64,000 nucleotides of DNA from Methylobacterium sp. (GTDB taxonomy: Bacteria; Pseudomonadota; Alphaproteobacteria; Rhizobiales; Beijerinckiaceae): the NCBI GenBank assembly GCA_020252645.1, contig JADCCN010000013.1, positions 110,805-174,804 of the forward strand. Reading direction: 5' to 3'. A program made the position numbers and the translations under genes. Below the pieces are notes generated by a model. That model was not told where the DNA came from. It saw nothing but the letters and a program-made list of their open reading frames with translations, and ran no database searches. Numbering within the stretch: the stretch's first letter is position 1; every line of letters starts with the position of its first letter. Positions 9,708 through 19,449 of this stretch are shown here, piece by piece.

Positions 9708-9842
9708 CGGCCGCTTCGGCGGGCCGGGCGTGCCGGAGGTCGGCGCGCCCTGCCCTTGAATTCCGGTTGCGCCGCCCCTCGGGCGGCGGCTCCATTTGCG
9801 GCAACGCGAATCGGGCGCGAACCATGCGGATGGCGGAATTTC

Positions 9843-11048
9843 ATGCAGGCCAATGACAATCATCCGCTGTCGCTGGCGAAGTTCCGGGCCGATTTCTCGA
9901 TCCAGGCGGCCGTTCAGGGGCTGATTGTCGCACTGGTGGGCTATACGAGTTCGGTCGCGATCCTCATCAAGGGGCTGGCGGCGGTGGGTGCGACCGAGGC
10001 GCAGATCATCTCGGCCCTTCTCTTCGTCGGGCTCACCAAGGGCTTTGCCGCCATCCTGCTGAGCCTGCTCTCGCGCATGCCGATCTCGGTGGCGTGGTCC
10101 ACGCCGGGCCTCGCGCTGCTGGGCGCGACCGGGGCGGTGGCCGGCGGTTTCCCGGCGGTGGTCGGCGCCTTCATCATCGCCGGCTGCCTCATCGTGCTCG
10201 CTGCCTTCTGGAGCCCGCTCTCGCGGTTCATCGAAGCCATTCCGCGCCCCATCGCCAATGCGATGCTCGCAGGCATCCTGTTCAAGCTGTGCCTGGCGCC
10301 CTTCCTGGCGCTCCAGCACCAGCCCGTCGCGGCCCTGGCCATTCTCGGGTTGTGGCTGGCGATGCTGAAATTCGCGCGGCTCTGGGCCGTGCCGGCGGCG
10401 ATGCTGCTGGCTCTGGTGCTGACCGGCGCGAATGGCGGCTTCGTGAACGGACTGGGCTTTGCCTGGCCAAAGCCGGAATTCATCCTGCCGACGCTGACGT
10501 TTCCGGCCCTGCTGGGCGTTGCCCTGCCGCTCTTCATCGTCACCATGGCCTCGCAGAACATCACCGGCCTCGCGGTGCTCTCGACCTTCGGGTTCCGCCA
10601 TCGCCCGCGCGATGGCCTGATGGTCACGGGGTTCCTCTCGGTGGTCAGCGCGCCGCTGGCCGCACCCACGATCAATTACGCGGCGATCACCGCCGCACTC
10701 TGCGCCGGAGCGGATGCCCATGCCGATGCGCGCCGGCGCTATGTTGCGGCGGTGTTCTCCGGCATCGGCTATATCCTGCTGGCGGCTCTTGCCGGGATCG
10801 CGGCGGCGCTCGTCCTGCGCGCAAGCCCGGTGCTGATCGAGGCGGCGGCCGGGCTCGCGCTGGTCGCGGCCTTCGGTTCGGCGATGAGCGGTGCGATCTC
10901 GGAAGAACAGGGGCGCCTGCCGGCGCTGCTGACCTTTTTCGTCGCGGCATCCGGGTTGACCCTTTTCGGGATTGGCGGCGCCTTCTGGGGCCTGATTCTC
11001 GGCTGGGGCATCCACCTTGTGTTCAGCAAGCCGGCAAAGAGCGCCTGA
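9843..11048 (+). CDS. BenE-family membrane transporter
   Basis: The 401-residue protein starting [19 protein letters not shown] has about 11-12 hydrophobic segments and the family hallmark [17 protein letters not shown] near residue 235. BenE proteins are proton symporters described for benzoate, in the inner membrane. The true substrate cannot be told from sequence; no aromatic degradation genes are nearby. The frame can be opened earlier (9756), but the segment before 9843 is hydrophilic and atypical. It sits between tig and clpP on the same strand, an insertion relative to the usual tig-clpP order. Confidence 0.82.
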   Translation: MQANDNHPLSLAKFRADFSIQAAVQGLIVALVGYTSSVAILIKGLAAVGATEAQIISALLFVGLTKGFAAILLSLLSRMPISVAWSTPGLALLGATGAVAGGFPAVVGAFIIAGCLIVLAAFWSPLSRFIEAIPRPIANAMLAGILFKLCLAPFLALQHQPVAALAILGLWLAMLKFARLWAVPAAMLLALVLTGANGGFVNGLGFAWPKPEFILPTLTFPALLGVALPLFIVTMASQNITGLAVLSTFGFRHRPRDGLMVTGFLSVVSAPLAAPTINYAAITAALCAGADAHADARRRYVAAVFSGIGYILLAALAGIAAALVLRASPVLIEAAAGLALVAAFGSAMSGAISEEQGRLPALLTFFVAASGLTLFGIGGAFWGLILGWGIHLVFSKPAKSA

Positions 11049-11196
11049 GCCGCGGACCCTCGCCCTTTTCAGGCGGGGGAACCATGTTTATCTGATCGCA
11101 GGAGCCCGATTCCGGGCCGTGCCTTCGCAGAATACCGCCCGCCGTTCCTTGCCCGCCTTTTCTTGCCCCCCGTTTCTTGCCCCACAGAGGATGCCG

Positions 11197-11832
11197 ATGA
11201 AGGACCCGATCGAAACCTACAACTCGCTTGTTCCGATGGTGATCGAGCAGTCCTCGCGCGGCGAACGCGCGTTCGACATCTTTTCGCGCCTCTTGCGCGA
11301 GCGCATCATCTTCCTGAACGGGCCGGTGGAGGATGGCATGGCGAGCCTGATCGTCGCGCAGCTTCTCTTCCTCGAGGCGGAAAACCCGAAGAAGGAAATC
11401 TCGATGTACATCAACTCGCCGGGCGGGGTGGTGACATCGGGCCTGTCCATCTATGACACGATGCAGTTCATCCGCTGCCCGGTCACCACGCTCTGCATGG
11501 GGCAGGCGGCCTCGATGGGCTCGCTGCTGCTGACGGCAGGCGAAAAGGGGCATCGCTTTGCGCTGCCGAATGCGCGCATCATGGTGCACCAGCCTTCCGG
11601 CGGCTTCCAGGGCCAGGTGACGGATATCCTCATTCACGCCAAGGAGGTGGAGAACCTCAAGCGGCGCCTGAACGAGATCTATGTCAGCCATACCGGCCAG
11701 GATTACGACATGATCCACAACGCGCTCGAGCGTGACAATTTCATGACAGCCGACGCCGCAAAGGAATTCGGACTGATCGACCAGGTGGTCACCAAGCGTA
11801 TGGAAGATCCGGTCGAGCCCAAGCCGATGTGA
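11197..11832 (+). CDS. clpP: ATP-dependent Clp protease proteolytic subunit
   Basis: This serine protease forms the double heptamer that degrades substrates unfolded by ClpX or ClpA. Start 11197 gives 211 residues ([18 protein letters not shown]); AGAGG lies six bases before it. The alternative ATG at 11191 directly abuts AGAGG and is less likely. Catalytic residues seen: Ser in [11 protein letters not shown], His in [10 protein letters not shown], Asp in LIDQVV. The oxyanion-hole segment is [18 protein letters not shown]. clpX follows 362 bp downstream. Confidence 0.97.
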   Translation: MKDPIETYNSLVPMVIEQSSRGERAFDIFSRLLRERIIFLNGPVEDGMASLIVAQLLFLEAENPKKEISMYINSPGGVVTSGLSIYDTMQFIRCPVTTLCMGQAASMGSLLLTAGEKGHRFALPNARIMVHQPSGGFQGQVTDILIHAKEVENLKRRLNEIYVSHTGQDYDMIHNALERDNFMTADAAKEFGLIDQVVTKRMEDPVEPKPM

Positions 11833-12194
11833 TCCGGCACCGCCGGGTCGCCGGGTGCGTTTCCGGGACGCCGGGACAGCCCGGCATGGCGGGTGTTCCG
11901 TTGCGACACAGAATGCACTTGAGAAGGGCTGGCCCCCGGTTTGCAGTGAAGGCAGGGCTTCCATCGCAAAGCGTGCCCTTGCAACGGGGTTGCAAGTCGT
12001 TAACTTGGGTGCCGGAGGCGGAATATGCGTTTCCGGCTCCGTTTAACGCTTCTTTCGGGGGCCGAAGACGATACTCGGCAATGATGCCAGTCGATTAATT
12101 GATGTGCGGATTGCGAAGGTTGCTTGTCGTGGTTCGTGATCGTCGGGGAGGGGCCTCATCGCGGGGCGCCCAGGGCCGGCGCGGAGGTTGAGGA
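11833..12194. other. clpP-clpX intergenic region
   Basis: This 362-bp stretch holds no convincing ORF. It contains the inverted repeat listed at 11978-11996 and, just before clpX, a strong GGAGG. A clear heat-shock promoter could not be assigned with correct spacing. Confidence 0.5.
11978..11996. promoter_or_regulatory. Perfect inverted repeat upstream of clpX, possible operator
   Basis: CTTGCAA-CGGGG-TTGCAAG, 7-bp arms and 5-bp spacer, about 200 bp before clpX. It is not followed by a T-tract, so it is not an intrinsic terminator. A role as a regulator binding site is inference. Confidence 0.35.
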
Positions 12195-13460
12195 ATGAGC
12201 AAGTCCACCGGCGGCGACCAGCGCTCCACGCTCTATTGTTCCTTCTGCGGGAAGAGCCAGCATGAGGTCCGCAAGCTGATTGCAGGACCGACCGTGTTCA
12301 TCTGCGATGAATGCGTCGAACTCTGTATGGACATCATCCGCGAGGAATCGAAAACGCTCGTCAAGGCGAAGGACGGCGTGCCGACCCCACGCGAGATCGC
12401 CAAGATCCTGGATGATTACGTGATCGGCCAGTTCTACGCCAAGCGGGTGCTCTCGGTTGCGGTGCACAACCATTACAAGCGGTTGAACCACGCCCAGAAG
12501 AACAACGACATCGAGCTCGCGAAATCGAACATCCTGCTCGTCGGCCCCACGGGCTGCGGCAAGACCTACCTCGCCCAGACGCTTGCGCGCATCCTCGACG
12601 TGCCCTTCACGATGGCGGATGCCACGACGCTGACGGAGGCCGGCTATGTCGGCGAAGATGTCGAGAACATCATCCTGAAGCTGTTGCAGGCGGCGGATTA
12701 CAATGTCGAGCGCGCCCAGCGCGGCATCGTCTATATCGATGAAATCGACAAGATTTCCAGGAAGTCCGACAACCCCTCCATCACGCGGGATGTCTCGGGC
12801 GAGGGCGTGCAGCAGGCGCTCCTGAAGATCATGGAAGGCACGGTCGCTTCCGTTCCGCCGCAGGGCGGGCGCAAGCATCCCCAGCAGGAATTCCTGCAGG
12901 TGGATACCACAAACATCCTCTTCATCTGCGGCGGCGCCTTCGCCGGCCTCGAGAAGATCATCTCCTCGCGCGGCAAGGGCACCTCCATCGGCTTCGGGGC
13001 GAAGGTGGAAGCTCCGGATGATCGCCGCGTCGGCGAGGTGTTCCGTCAGGTGGAGCCGGAAGACCTGCTGAAATTCGGTCTTATCCCCGAATTCATCGGC
13101 CGCCTGCCGGTGATCGCCACCCTGGAAGATCTCGACGAGGTGGCGTTGAAGCGCATCCTCACCGAGCCGAAGAACGCGCTGGTGAAGCAGTATCAGCGCC
13201 TCTTCGAGATGGAGGATGTGGAACTCACCTTCAACGACGAGGCGCTTTCGGTCGTGGCCCGCAAGGCCATCGAGCGGCGCACCGGTGCCCGCGGCCTGCG
13301 CTCCATCATGGAGAGCGTGCTGCTCGACACGATGTTCGACCTGCCCGGCCTTGAGGGCGTGGAGCAGGTGGTGGTGAATGCCGAGACCATTGAGGGCAAG
13401 GCGAAGCCGCTCTATATCTATGGTGAGCGCAAGGAAGAGGCCGTCGCCTCTTCGGCATGA
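12195..13460 (+). CDS. clpX: ATP-dependent Clp protease ATP-binding subunit ClpX
   Basis: AAA+ unfoldase that delivers tagged proteins to ClpP; in alphaproteobacteria it also degrades cell-cycle regulators such as CtrA. The 421 residues start [15 protein letters not shown]. The zinc-binding domain has Cys15, Cys18 (CSFC) and Cys37, Cys40 (CDEC). Walker A is [10 protein letters not shown] near residue 118 and Walker B is [10 protein letters not shown]. The pore loop is in [11 protein letters not shown], and IEFIGRLP-type sensor sequence occurs as [18 protein letters not shown] is about seven bases before the start. An intrinsic terminator follows the gene. Confidence 0.98.
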   Translation: MSKSTGGDQRSTLYCSFCGKSQHEVRKLIAGPTVFICDECVELCMDIIREESKTLVKAKDGVPTPREIAKILDDYVIGQFYAKRVLSVAVHNHYKRLNHAQKNNDIELAKSNILLVGPTGCGKTYLAQTLARILDVPFTMADATTLTEAGYVGEDVENIILKLLQAADYNVERAQRGIVYIDEIDKISRKSDNPSITRDVSGEGVQQALLKIMEGTVASVPPQGGRKHPQQEFLQVDTTNILFICGGAFAGLEKIISSRGKGTSIGFGAKVEAPDDRRVGEVFRQVEPEDLLKFGLIPEFIGRLPVIATLEDLDEVALKRILTEPKNALVKQYQRLFEMEDVELTFNDEALSVVARKAIERRTGARGLRSIMESVLLDTMFDLPGLEGVEQVVVNAETIEGKAKPLYIYGERKEEAVASSA

Positions 13461-13490
13461 GGCGGCCGCTGCCCTTTGGCGCGAACCCTA

Positions 13491-13520
13491 ACCCCGGGGC
13501 GGAGAAGCGCCGGGGTTTTT
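13491..13520 (+). terminator. Intrinsic terminator of clpX
   Basis: ACCCCGG (13491-13497) pairs with CCGGGGT (13510-13516), followed by TTTTT and CG. It starts 30 bp after the clpX stop. Confidence 0.8.
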
Positions 13521-13546
13521 CGTCTCTGCCGGGGTTTTTCGTCTCT
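13509..13546 (+). repeat. Tandem 19-bp duplication of the terminator 3' arm
   Basis: The unit GCCGGGGTTTTTCGTCTCT occurs twice without a gap (13509-13527 and 13528-13546). Each unit holds a complete 3' stem arm plus T-tract, so the single 5' arm can pair with either copy. Confidence 0.9.
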
Positions 13547-13819
13547 GCGCAGCCTGCCGGGCATCGAATATGCCCTGCGGGTCTCACTGTGCTCTCATGG
13601 TCACAAGGCTGTGACGGATCGCTGCGGGCGGTCTTGTTTCGACCTTGATTCATGCCCACCTTGGCAGCATCGAGTTTCGCCGGATTCGGGCGCTCCGCGC
13701 GGGGCCCGGGCCGGCCGGGCGGCAAAGCCGACGGCTGGCAGGCGGCGTGACACCGGAAAGCCCGGCCCTCTGGCCGGCGGGTGGCGGCTCCCCGCACCCG
13801 AATGTGAAGGACATCCGTC
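13547..13819. other. clpX-lon intergenic region, upstream of lon
   Basis: No ORF with coding character. GAAGGA precedes the lon start at eight bases. CTTG-containing segments near 13630-13650 could be part of a heat-shock promoter, but no matching -10 at correct spacing was found. Confidence 0.4.
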
Positions 13820-16246
13820 ATGAGCGGAGAGAAGAAGCGCCCTGAAGCCGGAGCCATCGAGACGGTTCCGGTTCTGCCGTTGCGGGACATCGTGGTGTTC
13901 CCGCATATGATCGTGCCGCTATTCGTCGGCCGCGAGAAATCCATCCGCGCGCTCGAGGAGGTGATGAAGAACGATCGCTTCATCCTTCTGGCGACCCAGC
14001 TCAACGCGACCGATGACGACCCTGCCGAAGACCAGATCTACAAGACCGGGGCGCTCGCGACCGTGCTGCAGCTTCTGAAGCTCCCCGACGGCACCGTGAA
14101 GGTGCTGGTCGAGGGCCTGTCGCGCGCCAAGCGCATCCGCGCCGTGAAGAACGATGAATTCTTCGAGGCCGAGGTCGAAGTTCTGGGCGATGACCTCTCG
14201 GACCCGATCGAGACGGAGGCGCTCGCGCGATCCGTGACGAATGAGTTCGAGAATTACGCGAAGCTGAACAAGAAGGTTTCGCCGGATGTGGTCTCGACCA
14301 TCTCGGGCATCGAGGATTATGCGAAGCTGGCCGACACGGTCGCCCAGCATCTCGCGGTGAAGATCACCGACAAGCAGGACGTGCTGGAAATCGTGAAGGT
14401 CTCCAAGCGGCTCGAGAAGATCCTCGGGCTGATGGAGAGCGAGATCTCCGTGCTGCAGGTCGAGAAGCGCATCCGCACCCGCGTGAAGCGGCAGATGGAG
14501 AAGACCCAGCGCGAATATTACCTCAACGAGCAGATCAAGGCGATCCAGAAGGAACTCGGCGACGACGAGGGCAAGGATGAACTTGCCGAGGTCGAGGACA
14601 AGATCCGCCGCACCAAGCTCTCCAGGGAAGCCCGCGACAAGGCGGTGCATGAGCTCAAGAAGCTCCGGCAGATGTCGCCCATGTCGGCCGAGGCCACCGT
14701 GGTGCGCAATTATCTCGACTGGATGCTCTCGCTGCCCTGGGGCAAGAAATCCAAGGTGAAGAAGGATCTGCGCCATGCGCAGGAAATCCTCGATGCCGAC
14801 CATTTCGGCCTCGAGAAGGTGAAGGACCGCATCATCGAGTATCTCGCGGTGCAGTCCCGCGCGAACAAGCTCACCGGCCCGATCCTCTGCCTTGTCGGTC
14901 CGCCCGGCGTGGGCAAGACCTCGCTCGGCCGCTCGATCGCGAAGTCCACGGGCCGCGAATTCGTCCGCATGAGCCTCGGCGGCGTGCGCGATGAAGCGGA
15001 AATCCGCGGCCATCGCCGGACCTATATCGGCTCGATGCCAGGCAAGATCATCCAGTCCTTGCGGAAGGTGAAGACGCAGAATCCGCTCTTCCTGCTCGAC
15101 GAGATCGACAAGATGGGCATGGATTTCCGCGGTGATCCTTCCTCGGCGCTGCTGGAGGTGCTCGACCCCGAGCAGAACACCACCTTTGCGGATCACTATC
15201 TCGAAGTGGATTACGACCTCTCGAACGTCATGTTCGTGACGACGGCAAACACGCTGAACATCCCGGCGCCCCTGATGGATCGCATGGAGATCATCCGCAT
15301 CGCCGGCTACACGGAGGAGGAGAAGGCCGAGATCGCCCGCCGCCACCTCATCCCGAACGCGCTGAAGAAGCACGGTCTTGATGACAAGGAATGGCAGATC
15401 GAGCCGCAAGCCCTGATGTTCCTGGTGCGGCGCTACACCCGCGAGGCGGGCGTGCGCAACCTCGAGCGCGAGATCTCCAACCTCGTCCGCAAGGCGGTGA
15501 AGGAGATCCTGCTCTCCGCCGGCACGGACAAGCCCGTGAAGGCCGTGACGATCACGGAGGCGAAGGTCGAGGATTATCTCGGCCCGACGAAGTATCGCTA
15601 TGGCTCGGCGGAAACCGAGGATCAGGTCGGCGGCGTCACGGGCCTCGCCTGGACCGAGGTGGGAGGCGAGTTGCTGACCATCGAAGGGGTGATGATGCCC
15701 GGCAAGGGCCGCATGACCGTCACCGGCAACCTGCGCGACGTGATGAAGGAATCGATCTCGGCGGCGGCTTCCTGGGTGAAGAGCCGCGCGGTGGATTTCG
15801 GCATCAGGCCAACCCTCTTCGACAAGCGCGACATCCACGTGCATGTGCCGGAAGGTGCGACGCCGAAGGATGGTCCTTCCGCCGGCATCGGCATGGCGAC
15901 GGCCATTGTCTCGCTGCTCACGGGCATTCCGGTGCGCCGCGACATCGCGATGACCGGTGAAGTGACCTTGCGGGGGCGCGTGCTGCCGATCGGCGGGCTC
16001 AAGGAGAAGCTGCTCGCGGCCCTCCGGGGCGGGATCAAGACCGTTCTCATCCCCGAGGAGAACGTGAAGGATCTCGCGGATATCCCCGCCAATGTGAAGA
16101 ACGGGCTCGAGATCGTGCCTGTCTCGCGGATGGAGGAGGTTCTGGCCCGCGCGCTCGTGCGTCAGCCCGAGCCCATCGCATGGGATGAAGAGGCGGAAAC
16201 GCCTCCCAAGGCCGAAGAGGATGCGAGCGCCGCTCTGGCGCATTGA
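13820..16246 (+). CDS. lon: ATP-dependent protease La
   Basis: This 808-residue cytoplasmic AAA+ serine protease degrades misfolded and regulatory proteins. The N-terminal substrate-binding domain begins [19 protein letters not shown]. The ATPase module has Walker [16 protein letters not shown] near residue 360 and Walker [11 protein letters not shown]. The C-terminal protease domain has the catalytic Ser in [12 protein letters not shown] (near 687) and Lys in [14 protein letters not shown] (near 728), the LonA dyad. It is preceded by clpX with its own terminator, so it is probably transcribed separately. In related genomes hupB follows; here it does not. Confidence 0.98.
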   Translation: MSGEKKRPEAGAIETVPVLPLRDIVVFPHMIVPLFVGREKSIRALEEVMKNDRFILLATQLNATDDDPAEDQIYKTGALATVLQLLKLPDGTVKVLVEGLSRAKRIRAVKNDEFFEAEVEVLGDDLSDPIETEALARSVTNEFENYAKLNKKVSPDVVSTISGIEDYAKLADTVAQHLAVKITDKQDVLEIVKVSKRLEKILGLMESEISVLQVEKRIRTRVKRQMEKTQREYYLNEQIKAIQKELGDDEGKDELAEVEDKIRRTKLSREARDKAVHELKKLRQMSPMSAEATVVRNYLDWMLSLPWGKKSKVKKDLRHAQEILDADHFGLEKVKDRIIEYLAVQSRANKLTGPILCLVGPPGVGKTSLGRSIAKSTGREFVRMSLGGVRDEAEIRGHRRTYIGSMPGKIIQSLRKVKTQNPLFLLDEIDKMGMDFRGDPSSALLEVLDPEQNTTFADHYLEVDYDLSNVMFVTTANTLNIPAPLMDRMEIIRIAGYTEEEKAEIARRHLIPNALKKHGLDDKEWQIEPQALMFLVRRYTREAGVRNLEREISNLVRKAVKEILLSAGTDKPVKAVTITEAKVEDYLGPTKYRYGSAETEDQVGGVTGLAWTEVGGELLTIEGVMMPGKGRMTVTGNLRDVMKESISAAASWVKSRAVDFGIRPTLFDKRDIHVHVPEGATPKDGPSAGIGMATAIVSLLTGIPVRRDIAMTGEVTLRGRVLPIGGLKEKLLAALRGGIKTVLIPEENVKDLADIPANVKNGLEIVPVSRMEEVLARALVRQPEPIAWDEEAETPPKAEEDASAALAH

Positions 16247-16276
16247 CCTCGGCGGCATTTTTTCTGCACAATCGGG

Positions 16277-16305
16277 GCGGGGCCGGAAACGGCGCCGCTC
16301 TTTTT
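16277..16305 (+). terminator. Probable intrinsic terminator of lon
   Basis: GCGGGGCCG pairs with CGGCGCCGC with one internal mismatch around a GAAA loop, followed by TCTTTTT. It starts 30 bp after the lon stop. Confidence 0.65.
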
Positions 16306-16337
16306 CGTGGTTCAATGCTTGGCCTTGGGGTTGCCGG

Positions 16338-17042
16338 ATGGTTCGATTTTCCGCGTTTCGCCGCCCGCTGCTGGCCCTCGGCGCGCTTGTCGCCGGGCTC
16401 CAGTCCGCTTCCGCCCTTTCCTACAAGCTCGCCGATGCCGAATTGCCGGGCTGCAAGGGCACTTGCCCGAAGGTGGTGGTCGCCACTGGCACGATCGGCC
16501 AGGCCGAGCATATGCAACTCGCGGCCTTTCTGGAGCGCGCGGTGAGCAGCGGTGCGGTGAGCCAGGTGCTCGTGATCGACAGCCCGGGCGGTTTCACCCT
16601 GGGCGGGGCCTATCTCGGCGTGCTGTTGCGGCAATTGAAGATGACCGTGATCGTCGGCCGCTGGAACGGCTCGACCATCACCCCCTCCAATGGCGTCACG
16701 CCCGGCACCTGCGCCTCGGCCTGCGTGCTGGCGCTCTCCGGCGGTGCTGCGCGCTATTTCGTGCCGGGAAGCCGCGTCGGTGTGCATCGCTCGCATACCG
16801 GCACGACCGTTCTCGATCCCCTGACGCGTCTGCCCGTCAACGCGACCGTCAACCACGAGGCCGTGAGCCACGCGCATACCGCCTATTTCAGGCAGATGGG
16901 CATCGATACGGCCGTGGTGGCCAAGATGGACGCGACGCCCTCGGAGCGGATCTACTGGTTCTCCGAGCCGGAGCTTGCGAAGTTTCGTCTCGCGCGGTCC
17001 ACGGCCTCCACCGGCAAGGCGAAGCCCAAGCGCCAGCCCTGA
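16338..17042 (+). CDS. Secreted ClpP/crotonase-fold protein (COG3904-like)
   Basis: Chosen start 16338 gives 234 residues with a Sec signal (FRRPLLALGALVAGLQSASA, about 6-25). The mature part looks like the periplasmic proteins related to ClpP: an oxyanion-type segment VIDSPGGFTLGGAYLGVLL, a nucleophile-like motif TPGTCASACVLALSGG with Ser between two cysteines, and a conserved GVHRSHTG that could give the His. It is probably a periplasmic protein of unknown substrate; catalytic activity is inferred, not shown. A second member lies at 19656-20357. Longer frames (from 16185) overlap the end of lon and are not favoured. It converges with the kinase gene; the two stop codons are 3 bp apart. Confidence 0.7.
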   Translation: MVRFSAFRRPLLALGALVAGLQSASALSYKLADAELPGCKGTCPKVVVATGTIGQAEHMQLAAFLERAVSSGAVSQVLVIDSPGGFTLGGAYLGVLLRQLKMTVIVGRWNGSTITPSNGVTPGTCASACVLALSGGAARYFVPGSRVGVHRSHTGTTVLDPLTRLPVNATVNHEAVSHAHTAYFRQMGIDTAVVAKMDATPSERIYWFSEPELAKFRLARSTASTGKAKPKRQP

Positions 17043-17045
17043 GCG

Positions 17046-18575
17046 TCAGGCGGCCTCGTTTTCCGCCGGCGGCACGCGCGCCACGGTGACCGTGCAGGGC
17101 GCTTCCGCCACCACGGCGGTGGAAACCGAGCCGAGATAGCGCCGGACACCCCCTGAGCCGCGCGCCCCGAGGATCAGGTGATCCACATGGTTGTTCTTCG
17201 CGAAGGTGGTGATCGCCTCGGCGGGATCGGCCGATTCGAGCACATGGAACGTGATGCGCTCGGGCGGCAGGCGCATATCCGCGGCCCAACCCTTGAGTTC
17301 CACGAGTCGCTTAACATGCACGCTCTCGCCGCTCTCGGTGGTGAGCGGATCGAGGCCGATCACGGCGGTTTTCAGCACATTCACGCAGGCAAGGCGTGAT
17401 TCCGGCGCGGTGGCCAGCAGTCGACGCACGATCTCGCGCAGCGGCTCGTGCAGGGATGCGCCCCCCTCCGAGAGATCGACCGCGACCATGATGATCGGCG
17501 CGGTGGCAGCATGCCGATAGGCCTCGAGACAGGTGAGGGGCGCCTTCGCCCCGCCAAGCCTGCCCGCGAGGAAATTGCGCATCCAAGGCGTCTTTTCGCG
17601 CCTGGCGCGTTCGGTCAGCACCACATGATCGGGGTGGGCAAGATCGAAGGCGAGCTGCCCGGCGCTGGGGTAGCGCTTGTCGGGTCGCACCTCCAGAAGC
17701 CGCAGGATGATCTCCTGCAGGAAGCCCGGCACTTCCGGCCTGAGCACGCGGGGCGGGGTGGGCACCTCGTAGAGGCGGCGCATCAGCGCCCCGGTGGTGT
17801 GCCTGGGGTTGCCGAAGGGGCGCTCGCCGGTCGCGAGCGCGTAGATCATCGCGCCGAGCGCGAAGAGATCGGAACGCGGCTCCTCGCGCAGCTTCATCAC
17901 CTGCTCGGGCGCGATATAGGGCGCTGTGCCCATGGGCACGCGGAATTCCTCGGCGAGCAGATCCGGCAGCTTCAGGTGGCGCGACAGGCCGAAATCGATG
18001 AAGACCGCCTCGCCGCCAAAGGACATGGCGGCCTCGCCGGGTGCTGAACCGGAAACCACTTTTGCCGGCTCGGCTTTCTCGTGGGCGGCCTTGCCGGACG
18101 CAAAACCGGAAACCACTTTTGCTGGCTCGGCCGAGGGGCGGAACATGATGTTCGACGGCTTGAGATCAAGATGTAACACATCCTGCCGGTGCAGGCTCGC
18201 GAGCGCGGTGGCGACGCGCGCGCCGATCTCCACCACCTCTGAAATCGGGAGTGGCGCGGCCTTGAACCTTTCGAGCAGCGAACCGCCTGCGATGCGCTCC
18301 ATCACGATATAGGGCGCGCGGGAAAAATCGCCGATCGCGATGGTCTTCGGCACATGCGGGCCGGAAAGGCGCGGCAGGATCATCTGCTCCTGCTCGAAGC
18401 TGACGATCATGGTGGGGTCATCACCCTCGAGGATGAGCGGCACCTTCATCACCATGGGCAGGTCGCAGCCGGGCTTCGTGACCGCGAAGATCTCGGCCAT
18501 GCCGCCTTCATGGAGCTTGTCGCCGACCATGAAGCCATCGATCACGCTGCCAGGCCGAATACGCTCACGCCCCAT
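17046..18575 (-). CDS. Serine/threonine protein kinase fused to universal stress protein domain
   Basis: This 509-residue protein has two parts. Residues about 15-300 are a Hanks-type kinase: glycine-loop variant KLHEGGMAEIF, Lys in MVMKVP, catalytic loop LHLDLKPSNIMF, metal site IDFGLS, and PYIAPEQV. Residues about 355-500 form a UspA domain starting APIIMVAVDLSEGG and ending with the ATP-binding type motif GARGSGGVRRYLGS. Between the catalytic loop and IDFG is a 38-residue insert made of two 19-residue repeats, each with EPAKVVSG. There is no membrane segment, so it is cytoplasmic. The gene lies 18 bp after the phosphoesterase gene, with GGGGAAA before its ATG, so the two are probably one operon. 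Targets are unknown. Confidence 0.88.
   Translation of the reverse strand: MGRERIRPGSVIDGFMVGDKLHEGGMAEIFAVTKPGCDLPMVMKVPLILEGDDPTMIVSFEQEQMILPRLSGPHVPKTIAIGDFSRAPYIVMERIAGGSLLERFKAAPLPISEVVEIGARVATALASLHRQDVLHLDLKPSNIMFRPSAEPAKVVSGFASGKAAHEKAEPAKVVSGSAPGEAAMSFGGEAVFIDFGLSRHLKLPDLLAEEFRVPMGTAPYIAPEQVMKLREEPRSDLFALGAMIYALATGERPFGNPRHTTGALMRRLYEVPTPPRVLRPEVPGFLQEIILRLLEVRPDKRYPSAGQLAFDLAHPDHVVLTERARREKTPWMRNFLAGRLGGAKAPLTCLEAYRHAATAPIIMVAVDLSEGGASLHEPLREIVRRLLATAPESRLACVNVLKTAVIGLDPLTTESGESVHVKRLVELKGWAADMRLPPERITFHVLESADPAEAITTFAKNNHVDHLILGARGSGGVRRYLGSVSTAVVAEAPCTVTVARVPPAENEAA
18047..18074 (-). repeat. In-frame repeat copy A within kinase gene
   Basis: A 28-bp unit, identical to copy B at 18104-18131 except for one base, 57 bp apart (19 codons). 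On the minus strand it reads GCAAAAGTGGTTTCCGGTT, the core of the intergenic palindromic repeat family, and encodes AEPAKVVSG. Confidence 0.8.
18104..18131 (-). repeat. In-frame repeat copy B within kinase gene
   Basis: Second 28-bp unit. Together with its flank it contains AAAAGTGGTTTCCGGTTTT, which differs by one base from AAAAGTGGATTCCGGTTTT in the nuoK-nuoL repeat at 33952-34019. Confidence 0.8.
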
Positions 18576-18593
18576 GGTCGATTTCCCCGTTCG

Positions 18594-19334
18594 CTACTCG
18601 CCCCTCAGGAGGCGCTCGGCCAGGTGATCCGGCAAACCCGCTTCTCGCACCTTCCGGGCCGCGGAGTAATGATCGTAATCAACCCGCCCGAAGGTGAGGC
18701 TGCGCTGCGCCAGATCGAGCAGGCCATAGCCCGCGCCGGGGCGGCCATCGCGCGCCTGCCCGGCCGAACCGATCACCGCAAGCCAGCGCTGGCTCTGCGC
18801 CAGCGGATTTTCCACGCCCTGATGCGGCCTATGCCCGGTGGCCGTGCCCTGTGAAGTGAGCCTCCAGAGATGCGGGCGATGCACATGGCCGACGATCGTG
18901 ATGCGCGCATCGGTGGCGCGCAAGGATCGTTCGGCATTCCGCTCATCGGTGATGTAGAACCACTCGGCCGGCTGGCTCGCGCTGGCATGAACGAAGAGCG
19001 CATCCTCGATGCGATGGCTGATCGCGAGGTTCTTCAGCACGGCGCGATGCTCCGGCAGCAGGCGCGTCCGGGTCCAGCGGATGGCCTCGCGCGCGATCCG
19101 GTTCATGTCCTCGTCCGGCCCATCGATCGCGGCATCATGGTTGCCGAGAATGCCGATCGCGCCGTCTTCCATCAGGCGGGCGGCCGCCTCCACGCAGTAT
19201 TCGGGGTCCGCGCCATAGCCGACGATGTCGCCGAGCAGCACGATCTGATCGGTGCCGAGGCGGCGAAGGGCCGAGAGCGCGGCCTCGAAGCCCTCGCGAT
19301 TGGCGTGGATATCGGACAGGATTCCGATGCGCAT
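18594..19334 (-). CDS. Calcineurin-like metallophosphoesterase
   Basis: The start at 19334 follows GGAAGG at normal spacing and gives 246 residues. All metal-binding motifs of the calcineurin-like superfamily are present in order: SDIHAN (residues 6-11), GDIVGYG, GNHD, HAS and GHVHRPH. It lacks a signal peptide and is therefore cytoplasmic. The compact layout fits the YfcE/YmdB-like phosphodiesterase group; the substrate cannot be named. It is followed at 18 bp by the kinase-UspA gene in the same direction, which suggests a phosphorylation or nucleotide-signalling pair, by context only. Confidence 0.85.
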   Translation of the reverse strand: MRIGILSDIHANREGFEAALSALRRLGTDQIVLLGDIVGYGADPEYCVEAAARLMEDGAIGILGNHDAAIDGPDEDMNRIAREAIRWTRTRLLPEHRAVLKNLAISHRIEDALFVHASASQPAEWFYITDERNAERSLRATDARITIVGHVHRPHLWRLTSQGTATGHRPHQGVENPLAQSQRWLAVIGSAGQARDGRPGAGYGLLDLAQRSLTFGRVDYDHYSAARKVREAGLPDHLAERLLRGE

Positions 19335-19449
19335 GTTGCTTCCTTCCCCGGCATCGGCCTTCTCCCGGGCCATGCGGGCGGTTCACTACCTTGCCCTCGC
19401 TCGCCTTGCCAAGAGCGGGCCAATGGTGTTTACGAGCGGAAAAAAGCGC

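Noticed and set aside
9771..9787. Terminator after tig
   Set aside because: GCCGCCC-CTC-GGGCGGC forms a hairpin but no U-tract follows; it may be a pause or part of the transporter leader.
8205..11015. 936-codon minus-strand open frame across tig and the BenE-type gene
   Set aside because: It is antisense to two well-recognised genes, and its Arg/His/Gly/Asp-rich composition is what reversed GC-biased codons give. No domain was recognised.
13919..16315. 798-codon minus-strand open frame opposite lon
   Set aside because: Antisense shadow of lon with no ribosome binding site or domain.
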